This document shows positions 11,598-22,264 of a stretch of 64,000 nt of DNA, one piece after another. Numbering within the stretch: position 1 is the first letter of the stretch; each line of letters starts with the position of its first letter. Source of the DNA: Metallyticus violacea (taxonomy: Eukaryota > Arthropoda > Insecta > Mantodea > Metallyticidae); NCBI GenBank assembly GCA_030762175.1, contig CM060841.1, positions 5,591,501 through 5,655,500 on the forward strand. Direction: 5' to 3'. Both the position numbers and the translations under genes were made by a program. The notes under the pieces were generated by a model. It was not told the DNA's origin. It ran no database searches and saw only the letters and a program-made list of their open reading frames with translations.

Positions 11598-12340
11598 ACA
11601 TTAAAATATTTACTGGTACATGAATACAAATATATTAAACATGATATATAATTACACTAATTATTACGTTCTAACCAGAAAATAAATCTCTTCTAGCTTC
11701 GAGCACTTTGCCTAGAAAAATGTCCATGTTCAACCAATTAGTGTAGTTCGCTCGCAAGCAATTCCCGGCATGGCAATAATCCTCTAATTGCCTTAAAAAG
11801 TTTTCAGGACATTTTTTTTTTCCTCGCGTGTTCCACGTGAGTACATTCCGTCAGAATATCATCCCCTCCACAAAATGGGCAGATTCTCCTACCAGAACTA
11901 TCCGTTATTTTTTTAGCCTTCCAACTTCCTTTTCTAAACCAGGACATGCCTGATCTCACCTTTCTCCCTAGAACAAGCATATACACCTCTTTACCCCAAG
12001 TTAGTTTAATTTCATTCCATAGACTCAAGAAAACGTTTATGTTATCTTTTGCCTCGATTTCCTGCCTGCTGATATCCTCTAGACTTTTTCTATTTGATGC
12101 GTTTTTATTATTTGCATTACCTCGTTGCTATATTGAACCCAGGTCAATCCCTCTGAGTGCTCTTTCCTCCTCTGCAACCCGCCCAAAACATCGGAGTTAT
12201 ACTTTGCAGCTGATGTCTATAACATTTAGTCTAAGCCAATTTTTCGCCGTCTTTGTTTTACTAATAAACATATCTTCAAAACAGCCCACCTCCCTCAAGA
12301 CCCGAGTATATTGTACAAAAGATGGAAGAACAGTTTTAAC
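11565..12340 (-). pseudogene. LINE ORF2 C-terminus with (ATT)n 3' tail
   Basis: Read on the minus strand, this is the end of a non-LTR retrotransposon. The frame around 11804-12028 gives LTWGKEVYMLVLGRKVRSG, then RRICPFCGGDDILTEC and an H, resembling the CxxC...H...C knuckle near the C-terminus of several LINE ORF2 proteins. After a frameshift in an A9 tract (about 11812-11820) it continues ARKKKCPENF...LRANYTNWLNMDIFLGK and stops near 11690. An AT-rich 3' UTR leads to an (ATT)n tail (11565-11592 on the minus strand). Upstream, weakly matching coding sequence runs to about 12340. No reverse transcriptase domain is present, so this is a 5'-truncated, frameshifted copy. The clade is uncertain (I, R1 and CR1-like LINEs are possible). 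Confidence 0.6.
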
Positions 12341-12780
12341 ATAACAAAAGCTATACTCAAATTGTTATAAGAGAAGTTTTTGTTATTTTACTGTAAATCC
12401 TTGAATTGTTATTTTTAAATAACAAATAATAAGTGCATACTTTTTGAGCGTATTTAACTTTCATTTTTATAAAAAGTTACAAGAAAATTTTACAAAACTT
12501 AATATATTAAATTAATGTGATTATTTTTAAACCATACTTTACTTAAATTACTGTATTAGAGATCTTGTAAGTTAATAAAGTATTAATTGTATACAATTAC
12601 TAAAGCATCCTACTATAAAAACTGAATATTGAATTTAATCTTTCATCTAAGTAAATACATGAGCAAAAACTTTATATACTGGCAAAATATGCACGCTTGT
12701 CGGGTCACAAAATAATAATGTTGAATTTCTTTGCAAAACTTTGGACTTTCTATGTAGCTCATAAACACAGATATCATTGT
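12341..12780. other. AT-rich stretch, nothing recognised
   Basis: Very AT-rich with many short A/T runs, and no supported feature. Confidence 0.4.
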
Positions 12781-13010
12781 GGAGACCCCCGGCACAGTAT
12801 TGTGGTCAGTGTGTCTGGAGATCTCGCTTCGAATCCTAGAAGATCAGTTGCCTGGGTAAGCTTTTGCCCCTGTTTTTTTTTTCTTACCCTTTAAAGGTGA
12901 ATGCCAGACAACTTAGAGCATTGTGGGCCCCGGAATCATTACATATTAATTTCATCAAGAACCATTCATCAACTCTGTAGAAATTTTGTTGTGAGGGACG
13001 TAAATTAAGG
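12781..13010 (+). mobile_element. Degenerate tRNA-derived SINE of a third type
   Basis: A worn tRNA-like head (A-box-like GTATTGTGGTCAG, B-box-like GCTTCGAATCCTAG) is followed by TTGCCTGGGTAAGCTTTTG and a body block GGTGAATGCCAGACAA. This layout resembles tRNA SINEs described from cockroach/termite-type insects, but that comparison is from memory and not exact. Only one copy is present, so the boundaries are approximate. Confidence 0.4.
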
Positions 13011-13311
13011 CGCTACCCTACTCCTCATTCATTCTTATATCTTCTATAGTCTGCATTGAAACTATTAGAAATATAATGTAAAAATATAAAAAATGTAAAA
13101 ACTATTAAAATATAATGTAAAACTTATATCATTGTAAAAATTTTACTATGGGAACCACAAGAATCATAAAATAACAAGATTAATAGTTTCTTTCATTAGA
13201 TTTTGAATATGTCAGCCACACTTGTTTTCAGTAAAATATGTATTTGATTAAAAGGTGTGGCAAAGGTTGATTTTGCAGCAATCAGACTCAGTTTTATTCT
13301 TATATTCGTTC
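13011..13311. other. AT-rich spacer
   Basis: Short direct repeats of an ATATAATGTAAAA-like unit near 13070-13120. Nothing else seen. Confidence 0.4.
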
Positions 13312-13321
13312 AAAATGCTGA

Positions 13322-13611
13322 GATGTCCGTCCTAGTGGTGTAGTGGCAACCATACTTGCCTTCTAAACCCAAGATCCCGGCCAGCATCGATGGATTATTT
13401 CGGGCGTAAAAAACCGTAAGTAAGCCTTCCTTCGGAAGGGAAGTAAAGCCGTGGGTCCCGTTTCATACATTTACGACACAAAAAAAAAAAACTTCAAGCC
13501 TGAAAGAAGAGGCCTCTGAGCAAAATTTGTCGGCCGTTTCACGCCCTGGATTGAATGGAACGCTGGTAGCCTCAGGTGTTAAAGAGTGTCCATAAATAAA
13601 TCAAGTAAACA
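13322..13611 (+). mobile_element. SINE-A copy, near full length
   Basis: The head CTAGTGGTGTAGTGGCAACC (A-box region) and CCTTCTAAACCCAAGATC are present, but the B box is partly deleted (GATCCCGGCCAGC). The body blocks are intact, with an A13 run in place of the usual GATAAAGAA. Flanks AAAATGCTGA (13312-13321) and AAAATGATGA (13612-13621) form a probable 10-bp duplication with one change. Confidence 0.85.
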
Positions 13612-13737
13612 AAAATGATGAAAATAGCATGTTTCCTTACTTTTTACTGAGTTGATAGTTCGAAATCCTTGCATCTATAGGCAGCCTAAGGCAGTCTGCT
13701 ATGAAATGTTCCATTCAGACGTTTTCAATAATTGTTC

Positions 13738-14313
13738 GTTTAACACATGTTATTGTTAAGCATAAATTATAGTGTTCATATCATTCCTTTAAATAAATTA
13801 TTTAAGGTTATAAAATAAACTTTAAAATGAAAAAATGGCAGAGTAGTAATAGAAAAGAAAAGTGTGAGTAAAACGGTTTTCATTTCTTTTTCTTATAAAT
13901 ATTTTGAGAACTGGAGAAAATTTTGTGATTATTCCTAAGCTTTTCTTGTTATTACTACTCTGTCATTTTCCCCTCTTATTTAATATATTCACTGCAATTG
14001 TCTCATTGCGCCTTGTTCAGGACTGTGATGATATACCTGTATCGTATATTTCACTGCCTTGATCTGTAGGCCCATTATACGGTAGGAAGGAAATCGGTGC
14101 TTCAAGTTTGGATGTTGAAGTTATTGTTAATAATTACAAGTTTGATTGACTGATATGAACCTTATATTTAAAACATACCAATAAAGACCATTCGGTCCCC
14201 AATAGTAAGGTAGATTGGAAACAAGCACCCAAACAAAGGTTATTTTTGTAACTTTAAAATCATTATTTAAAGGAATGACATGAACTATAATTTATGCTTA
14301 ACAATAACACATT
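13738..14313. mobile_element. Nested foldback element, ~575 bp
   Basis: The outer arms are about 70 bp: ATTGTTAAGCATAAATTATA at 13752-13771 pairs with TATAATTTATGCTTAACAAT near 14286-14305, and the match extends through CATTCCTTTAAATAA. A second, inner inverted repeat pairs AATGGCAGAGTAGTAATAG (near 13834) with TTATTACTACTCTGTCATTTT (near 13950). No coding sequence. It is either two nested MITE-like insertions or one rearranged foldback element. Confidence 0.6.
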
Positions 14314-15793
14314 TACTTGGATACACATTAATTAAAAACGCAATTGTCAAAGCTAAATGAAGGGACTCCGTTTTCTTCAGATACAATGAACACGTGGGAA
14401 GATGCGGAGGTGGAATTTAACAGTTTCTTGTGATTGATCGATTCTTGCCCACGGTTTTGTTGGAAAACAAACAGAGTGGGCGACCTTAGAAAACAAAATC
14501 CATTCATATGATGAAGTGAATGCAGTAGTAAACCAAAATTAACTTTCAGGGATATGCGACTATTCTTGATTGAATTTCAAAATTTCGTAACATTATATTG
14601 GCTGAAAACATGATGACGTCACATAAGTGAAATAGTTACGTAAAGCAACTAGCATTCCAACAACCTCCGCTAAATGTGCTTACCGGCAGATCCGGCTGTT
14701 TTTTTTTTTTTTTTTTTTTTGCCGTTTACTAAACTGTGGCTGTTTCTTGCGTAATGTTAAAATCTTCCTTTGAGTCGGGTTGAATTTGTCATATGGTATT
14801 TTTAATATAAAGCACGCCGCTGTACTTATACCCAATATTTCTTTCTATGCGGAAAATGAGGAGAGTTTTTAATGATTGGTCTTTTCTCTTCTCACACATA
14901 AAGCAGGTGATTTTTAATATGTTGACCAAAGCATTCTCGCTGTCCATTGGCAGCACTTTGAACTTCTTCTGTGATATAAAAACTGCTTAGTAATAAACCA
15001 CGAATGTATAAGGAAACAATTTAAGATAGAGAGATTAAGCAGGCCTGTGACATTAAACTGAACGTGTAAAGCAAATATATTCATCAAATATAGTCCATGA
15101 TACAGCAGGAAAATCGAGAAATGGTAATTTAATTATTGACGTGTATGCCGCTAATGGAAACTATATAGTATCGGTGATATAACCACATAATGTTAGTGGA
15201 AAATATTAAAACGCAATTTGCTCGTGTATATTAAGAATGAAAAAGCTGAAAATATCGATATACTTGTTTCAAAACATTTTTGGGACCTATTAAAAAAAGA
15301 AAAACGCATCACTCGCAGCTTTTCCTCTTGAGTAATGGGGGTGATGCTTTCCCGGATATTATTTTTTTAGTTCTTCCAGGGTATTTGGATGATTTTTTGT
15401 AGACTCTACTTTTAACGTTCCCCAGAGATAAAGTCACATGGGATTAGGATGGGGAATCGGAAGGGGGCTAGCACACTCTTTCTGATCAGTTTTTTTTTCC
15501 TCAACACTGTACGAAGTTCGTGCATAGAAAGCCACCTCTGTAAGTTGTTTAAAAGTCTTCAGGAAAAAGGCAAAAATATATGGAAGTGAGGAAGCATATC
15601 GTTTGCTTCAAGAATGTCAGTTCTAATATTAAAATGTTAGCACCTATGTATCTTTCCTCTAATAAAACTTCCTGGGCAGAATTTGTTAACACATAATGTT
15701 AAACTATTTCAAAATATACGACGTTAAAAAGAGAAGCACTCACTTTTAGAGCCGTTCTCAAACAAAAACGCAAATGGCCAGGCAACCTACGGC
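14314..15793. other. Unassigned stretch
   Basis: Contains a T22 run at 14699-14720. The segment around 14575-14640 resembles 55690-55760 (shared core ACGTCACATRAGTGAAATAG). No gene or complete repeat element recognised. Confidence 0.35.

Positions 15794-15848
<55 letters not shown>
15794..15848. repeat. (TAA)n microsatellite
   Basis: About 18 perfect units abutting the conserved block described for the LINE-type 3' end. Confidence 0.9.
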
Positions 15849-16200
15849 CGGTAATACGTCGTCCTGGCACCTAGATGCCTATACCAGGACATATATTACA
15901 GCTTCTATAGTTTATTATGTTCTTATTTACTCTTACATTTTTAACTTTATTTGTACACATTATATCTATAATCAATTAAACAAAAATAACAAAATCGCAA
16001 ATGAACAACATAACCTCAAATTAAAACACTCAACCAATTCTCTAACTGGAAGCCAGTTAGCAAATAAAACTATAACTGGTAGCCAGCTATAATTTAACTC
16101 CTAAAACTTAAATCAAAACTAAAAACTGAAGCTAAAACTACCAAAATTAGAACTACCGACGGTTACAGTGCTGGTAACCAGCATTCCTACCACTAAGCTA
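15794..16200 (-). mobile_element. LINE-type 3' end with (ATT)n tail
   Basis: On the minus strand a non-coding, AT-rich region ends in a compact hairpin-like block (GGCATCTAGGTGCC flanked by TCCTGG and CCAGGA), then CGACGTATTACCG and an (ATT)18 tail at 15794-15848. A short stem-loop just before a simple-repeat tail is how several LINE 3' ends are recognised by their reverse transcriptase. No coding part is preserved upstream, so family and length are unknown. Confidence 0.4.
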
Positions 16201-17089
16201 AACTTTTATTTAATCTGTCTATTCCCTGTATCATTTTATTAGTTTATAAGTATTTATATTTTAAAACTATTCTACTACACTTTATTTATGTCACTTTTAC
16301 CTTGTTTACTTGAATTCTATTACCACCTTCTATCCAAAAGTACACCTCTCTTATCTTCATTTCGCTCCTAAGTGTTCAAATTATGACTGAAAATATTTAA
16401 ACTTTCAATTCAAACTAATGTATAGCTATGTTATTTACTCATCATACACCACACGCTTACACTTTCACTATTTTATAAACCTTCGTAGTTTCCATACTTC
16501 GTCCTCTTCTCCTCCCCTCTGTGGCTCCCAAATCCATCATATGATCCCTTCTGCTCCTACCTGCATCTTCACACACCAATCACTTCTGAATTCTCCCTTC
16601 GCCGTCTCCGTTCTTCCCCTTTGGTCACCGGTCTGTCCTTGTTGTTTAAATTATGGTCCAATGTGTGTTGCTGTTAATGTTAAAGTTTTTAATTTTATGT
16701 GCTTTCTTGTTACTGATTTGTTGTTGATATCATGTTGTTTGTTGTTACTGTTATTTTTGTCAACGTCGTCAAGTTGTCAATGTCCGTTGCCTTCCATTCT
16801 TCTTTCTCTTTCGCCACCGTCACGTATCTTATATCATCCTGTTCTTTGAATGTTCTTCTATAAATTCTTCCTTTTCCTTCTTCATAGTTCTTGTATCCTA
16901 GGGCTATAAAATAAATATTGTTAGTGCATCACTCGCAGAGAGCCGAGTGAAAAGAATATTTTAAAATGTAACCATAGCATAGCTTTTCATTTTAGGGCCA
17001 TTTACAAATAAATAAATATGAGCTAGGGACACTATCAAATGTTTCAATACAATATAAAAGAATGCGATTTCTCACTTATGTGTTCGTGT
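16201..17089. other. Unassigned stretch; C/T-rich frame
   Basis: A 143-codon plus-strand frame (16418-16849) is rich in Ser, Leu, Pro and Cys and follows pyrimidine-rich DNA. It has no recognisable domain and I do not call it a gene. It may belong to the 5' side of the LINE-type element to its left, read antisense. Confidence 0.3.
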
Positions 17090-17346
17090 ATATAAATTGG
17101 TCACTTGTCTTCTTGCCATAGAAGGACTCCATGAGTCCGAAATATAGCGATCTCAAGTGTGACTTTTTCTTTGTGTTTTATCTTTTTCTGCTATCATAAT
17201 TACTGTTAATTATATATAATATATATAATTAACAGTAATTATATATATTATATATATAATATAATTGGTCTAGCTTCTTGTCATTGAAGAACTCGCAGTG
17301 TGACTCTTTCTCTGCGTTTTATCTTTATCTACTTTTATTATTAGTG

Positions 17347-17349
<3 letters not shown>
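17090..17349. repeat. Two partial units of the 54733 MITE family, with a central palindrome
   Basis: Two diverged half-units lie in the same orientation. The first (about 17105-17200) has CTTCTTGCCATAGAAGGACTC, GAGTCCGAAATATAGCGATC and CTCAAGTGTGACTTTTTC. The second (about 17275-17349) has TTGAAGAACTCGCAGTGTGACTC and TGCGTTTTATCTTTATC. Between them, AATTACTGTTAATTATATAT and its inverted copy form a perfect palindrome (about 17197-17240). All blocks recur at 19745-19940 and in the complete element at 54733-54988. Confidence 0.6.

Positions 17350-17431
<82 letters not shown>
17350..17431. repeat. Compound (TA)n(TG)n microsatellite
   Basis: About 13 TA units then about 27 TG units, uninterrupted. 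Confidence 0.95.
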
Positions 17432-17438
<7 letters not shown>

Positions 17439-17809
17439 TATTTAACAAGAAGAAGCTGTAAAACAAGACAGAAAAGTACTGTTGTACTAGATTATTTAAA
17501 CATTTTAGATGGGTACTCTGTAATTGAATATTTTTATCGTGATCGGATGAGACATTTGTGTAGAGAAAGGAAGAAACCTCTTCATATCAACTCAAAATCT
17601 AAAACGTTTCTTGAGGAAAAAAGCTAATATATGGCAGCCATTTGTGAAAACAAAGTCTTTCTTCTGATCATGTGTGTGGCTTAGGACACACGGTATGAAA
17701 TATGATTTATTTTAACTGCTTATACTTTATTTTTTCCTAATAATAGTTTAAATTCATTGTGAAGTTTATTAATAATAGTGTTTAATAACAAGTTGCTTCC
17801 AATGAATGA
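17432..17809. other. Unassigned spacer
   Basis: Nothing supported. Confidence 0.4.
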
Positions 17810-18122
17810 ATAGTGTTTAACGCCAGTTTTTGCTACAGAGGCACCACAGGCGATGGACACTGATGTTACATGAAATGATATATTGAGAAAGGATTTATTT
17901 TTAAGGAAGGGATCCAGGCCTAAGTGTAGGGTACCTCCCCGGCATTTGCCATTTATGAGGACTGAGGAAAGCCTGGAAAAAACCTCAGTCAGGAAGGACG
18001 GTCCTGGTGGGATTCGAACCCTGAGGAAAAGCTGGAGAAAACCTCAGTCAGGGAGGACCGTCCTGGTAGGATTCCAACCCCAGACCTCTCGCATCTAAAC
18101 GAACTCGGCCATCCGTGGCGGT
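17810..18122 (-). mobile_element. SINE-B copy with an internal tandem duplication
   Basis: Reverse-oriented and nearly complete SINE-B. A block of about 60 bp that starts at CTGAGGAAA(A)GC and runs through AACCTCAGTCAGG, GACGGTCCTGGT and the B-box complement occurs twice in tandem (about 17959-18020 and 18021-18081). The two units differ at several positions, so the duplication is not recent. The tRNA head is degraded at the anticodon region but ends with GGCCATCCGTGGCGG. The 71-codon frame here is SINE sequence. Confidence 0.85.
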
Positions 18123-19314
18123 TCGTGAAAGCTGATGATTTGACTTTAAAACTCGTTACATTTATACTTAAATCATTGAACGAAGCAATAATAGTGTTAT
18201 GAAAGAATGGTTTCTAGATCAAGCATATCTTTGTAAGACTTGTAAATGTTATGGCCGTTGTACTAAGTGTATGCAGATTAAAAGTGAGTATGTTGAATAA
18301 ATATTTTACGATGCAGTAACATTTTAATATGTGAGCGGGAATTTATCATTGTCTCCTAATAAAACAAAAGATGTCGGACAAATGTATTCTTACTCAATGG
18401 GGTTTCTGCATTATGAACAAAGTACGCGCGCAAGCACACTCATAAAAAGAAATTTATTTGTTACGGACAAAAATACAGTTAAACTGAAGGTAAAAATGTG
18501 AATTCTTTACTTTGAAATCCAACCTTCTTAGTCATTTCTTTTCGGTTTGATAACTTGAGTAATAAAATGATAAAAATAGGACAAAACCTAACTCCTTGTT
18601 CCTGTGCGTTGCAGAAATGAGGTATTTGAAATTTTTATTGTACTTCAAGCACGGTATAAACTATAACGACTTAGAAGTGCCACGAAGCTTTGAAGGGGAG
18701 AAAAGAAAAGCCAGAGATATGTGTAAAATATATTGGCTCAAGCTAATCGGGTTCTCTATCTATATTTCTAAAAATGTTCTTTGTTTGTTATACCTAATGA
18801 AAAATTTTACGTGAATGTTCATTAAAATAATATTAACTCAATTTATTTCTTAAGTAAAGAAAAAATGTATTATATGATCAATGTTACATTATTTGTCTCT
18901 ATATCCGTTTTCTTTAGAAGCATATAAGATGATACCATGAAAATATTTCTGCATATTCTTTAGTGTTTTTTATCCTCACTGGCCCAGCATAGTACTTTTA
19001 TACAAAGGAATAAAATTATAATTTTCTCACATCAATATTTAAGAATTACATTTGCTTTAAGCTAAAATAAAAACATATTTGCGTAAAAGTACTTGATTCT
19101 AAGCATAATTATGGTATAAAAAGCAACACTTTTAAGTATAATAGCATCAAAGAAAAGGACATGTATATTTACTCTTTAGCTTCTGGTAAACTGTATGGAA
19201 CTATTTAGAAATTCTACATAGGGAAAATGTTTGCGATCAATGGCAACAAGCTTAGAAGTGATTGCCGAAAATTGAATCTTTTTGGGAAGGGAATTCTGCT
19301 ACATTGTGGAATAC

Positions 19315-19345
<31 letters not shown>

Positions 19346-19744
19346 TATCCGAGACTATAGAATAATGTAAAAGGTTTATTTTCTCCATCTCCAATAAATA
19401 CATGTCATATAAAATATGCTTAACTGAAGAAGGAAATGCCAGAATAGAAAATATTCCAGAGAACAAGAAACAGGCAAATTCATGATGAGCCACCAGCCAA
19501 CCCTCTAGATATTTTGGTAAGTTGAGATCCTAGTCTCTGGCCCGAATCCAGCAAAACGGAGAGCCACGTCTTTGAAATTTAGGATCTCAGTTGCACCTGA
19601 GAACAGAATTATCACCAGGATTTTTAACCTTAAAAAGCTGTGAGGGTAAGCCTTTAAGTATACATGTACTTCAACCCGCCATATTTTGCAGTTATGAAGA
19701 AACGAGAATACATATCATCCTAGCCACATTTATCAGTATAAGAC
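18123..19744. other. Unassigned AT-rich stretch with A27 run
   Basis: Holds a 27-base A run at 19315-19341 and small unassigned frames. No repeat family of this window recurs here. Confidence 0.35.
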
Positions 19745-19936
19745 ATATAAACAACAGTGCTCTATATATACTAATAATAAAAGTAGATAAAGATAAAACA
19801 CAGAGAAAGAGTCACACTTTAAACTGCTATATTTCGAACTACTGCGAGTTCTTCAATGGCACGAAGCTATTATTATTATATTATTATTATTAGTGTTAAT
19901 TTGTTACATTGTTAATAGTGTTTCTTTATTTTTATT

Positions 19937-19940
<4 letters not shown>
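19745..19940 (-). mobile_element. Diverged copy of the 54733 MITE family
   Basis: The left part (AATAATAAAAGTAGATAAAG, ATAAAACACAGAGAAAGAGT) is the inverse of the second half-unit at 17290-17345. The centre has TATTTCGAACTACTGCGAG and TTCTTCAATGGCACGAAGC. The right end TTGTTACATTGTTAATAGTG and TTTATTTTTATTTTTC equals the right terminus of the complete element at 54988. The left terminus is not preserved. Confidence 0.55.

Positions 19941-19989
<49 letters not shown>
19941..19989. repeat. (AT)n microsatellite
   Basis: About 24 AT units abutting the MITE terminus. Confidence 0.95.
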
Positions 19990-19994
<5 letters not shown>

Positions 19995-20330
19995 GTAAAA
20001 AAGTGCAGAATTAAAGGGCTAAAATTTCGTGCACACAATAACATAATTTTAACATTTTAAGAATAGGAATTATTTTAACATTTTTTTCTCCTTTAGATAC
20101 AAAAATATCAAAATAGTAATACGAGTCTAAAAATGCAAAATCTGCTTACTACTACTCAATAGTTTATCTCTGATAAATGTTGTTCATTGCTCGACTCGAG
20201 GGCTACAACTTGTGTTGCAGCTTTGTGGCGAATCACGTTAGTATTTTTCCGATTTACCAAAATAAGTCGCATTCTGGAATATTCAACAGACGCTGTGCAA
20301 GTTATTGTTTCATATGCAGGTGAATCTGGT

Positions 20331-20600
20331 TGTCAGTCCTGGTGGTCGAATAGTAAACGTATTTGCCTCCTAAACTCAAGATCGCGGGTTTAATCCCAGG
20401 ATCGATGGATTTTTTCGGGCGGAAAAATCATAAGTATGGCTTCCTTTGGAAGGAACCGTGTCGTAGATTTACGGCACGATAAAGAATCTCAAGCCTGAAA
20501 GAAGAGGTCTCTGAGCAATATTTACCGGCCGTTTCACACTTCGAACTAAATGGCACGCTGATGATCTGAGATGTTGAAGAGTGTCCATAAATAACCAAAA
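20331..20600 (+). mobile_element. SINE-A copy
   Basis: The head CAGTCCTGGTGGTCGAATAG has a mutated A box. The B box has changed to GGGTTTAATCCCAG. Body blocks GGATCGATGGATTTTTTCGG, ATTTACGGCACGATAAAGAA and AGCCTGAAAGAAGAGG are present, and the 3' end is GAGTGTCCATAAATAA. No clear target-site duplication. Confidence 0.82.
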
Positions 20601-22056
20601 TCAACAACGGGTCATCTTAGATACGATAGCATTTGTGGACACTTGCGAATAAAACGATGGAAGTACTAAATAGTTTTTGAAACATGTTTTGCCTGATTCA
20701 GATGTGAATGGAACAGTGTCAGTAAGGGATTTGTTACCGAGGGGGAATGAATCTTCCCTTTCCTTCATTATTCCTTCTCCCATTTCACCTCATTTAATTC
20801 CATGGTCCTGTTTCAGGGCCGAGAGTGAGCGGGGTTAGCTGGTGTTGTGTTCGGTGTAGCAATGGTTTCCTGCCATATCTCTGGCCTAGAGGGACTCTCG
20901 TGCATTGAAGAGCCCATCTACCGGACTCGCTGCATCCCTATCGCCCGATTTCTCCTTCACCACAGCCCTTCCTCCCGGAACTGGTCAATTTGAGCACATC
21001 TAAAGTACCGGAAATTCTTCTTTTGTCCTACCAATCCAATGGACATCATAAAGGGCTACCATAATCCTGTTTATGTACTATTTTGTCAATACATCCTTTT
21101 TTTCTGCACTCACCTATTGAAACAATGTAATTTTTAATTCAATGTGCTGTATATGAAAACTCAAGTTTGAAATGTAAATCAAATATAGGAAACTACGATT
21201 TAAAATACAATGTGGTCACCAGCAACCTCCATAAATATAAACAGATATAATTTCGTAACGGTGTACATTTCAATTTTCATATAGTAATATTGGAAAAAGA
21301 TACTCCAATTTTTTTTTTCTTTTTTAATACTGTGGTGTTCTTATACCTGACTCTGAAACGCGATGTACTACGAGCAGAATGTTTTACTTTCTTAGCAACT
21401 GAGACAAACAATGGCGATCTCACAGAGCAGTGGTATGTTGTTTTGGAATAATTTTCCGGGTATTGTTATACTGCAGCGAGTTTCTAAGCGGCATTTTCAT
21501 CAAGAGACATCCAGTGACAATGCGGTTACTAAGTCTGTATACCCTGATAAAAACACAGTGCATTAAGACAATCGCAAGTTAAATTTTTCTACATCTTACG
21601 TACTAATCTGAAATTGCACCCTTACAACTTCCAATTAGTGCAGAAGCCTTAGAAAACAATTAGCTTTCTACTGAAATTTACTGGCATAAGAAGACCTGCT
21701 ATAAAGAATAATTAAATTTGTGACTGGAAAAGGGAAAAAAGCTCAAAGTTTACAAAATACATTTTGTTCCTGAACTTACCACATACCAGTTAATGCATTG
21801 AGGAAGTAACAAAAAGGAGTTATAGGTAATTAAAACATACATTGAGTAGAATATGGAAGACTATTCGAACCTTCCTCTCTTTTTCAATTACTTGAATGTA
21901 AATTTGGCACTTGCAAGGTTATTCCTGACAACCGATAATGGCGCATTGAAACTACATTGATAATGTTGTTTTTTCAAATTAAAGTTATATAAAGACATTG
22001 TTAGTTGCTTTTATTTTTCTCTGTATTCAAACATCACGACTGCTTCAAATAATGAG
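20601..22056. other. Unassigned; GC-richer patch 20810-21010
   Basis: A patch near 20810-21010 is more GC-rich than its surroundings and has no frame or repeat I recognise. The rest is AT-rich. Confidence 0.3.
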
Positions 22057-22264
22057 ACCCTGGTGGTGTAGTGAATTTTTTTCGGATTTAAAAATACTAA
22101 ATATTGCTTCCTTTGGAAGGTAAGTAAAGTGGTGGGTCCTGTGACGTACATTTACGGCATGAAAGAAGAGGCCTCTGAGCAAAATTTGTCGGTCGTTTCA
22201 CGCCCTCGTTTGAATGGGACGCTGATGACCTGAGACGTTAAAGAGCATTCATAAATAAATAAAA
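22057..22264 (+). mobile_element. SINE-A copy lacking the B box
   Basis: After ACCCTGGTGGTGTAGTG the sequence jumps straight to TTTTTTTCGGATTTAAAAATAC, so about 60 bp with the anticodon arm and B box are missing. The rest of the body is intact through AGACGTTAAAGAGCATTC. Without a B box it should lack internal polymerase III promoter function. Confidence 0.8.

Noticed and set aside
16418..16849. 143-codon frame as a secreted or membrane protein
   Set aside because: Its hydrophobic, Ser/Pro-rich composition follows from pyrimidine-rich DNA. No domain, and it lies beside a LINE-type 3' end.
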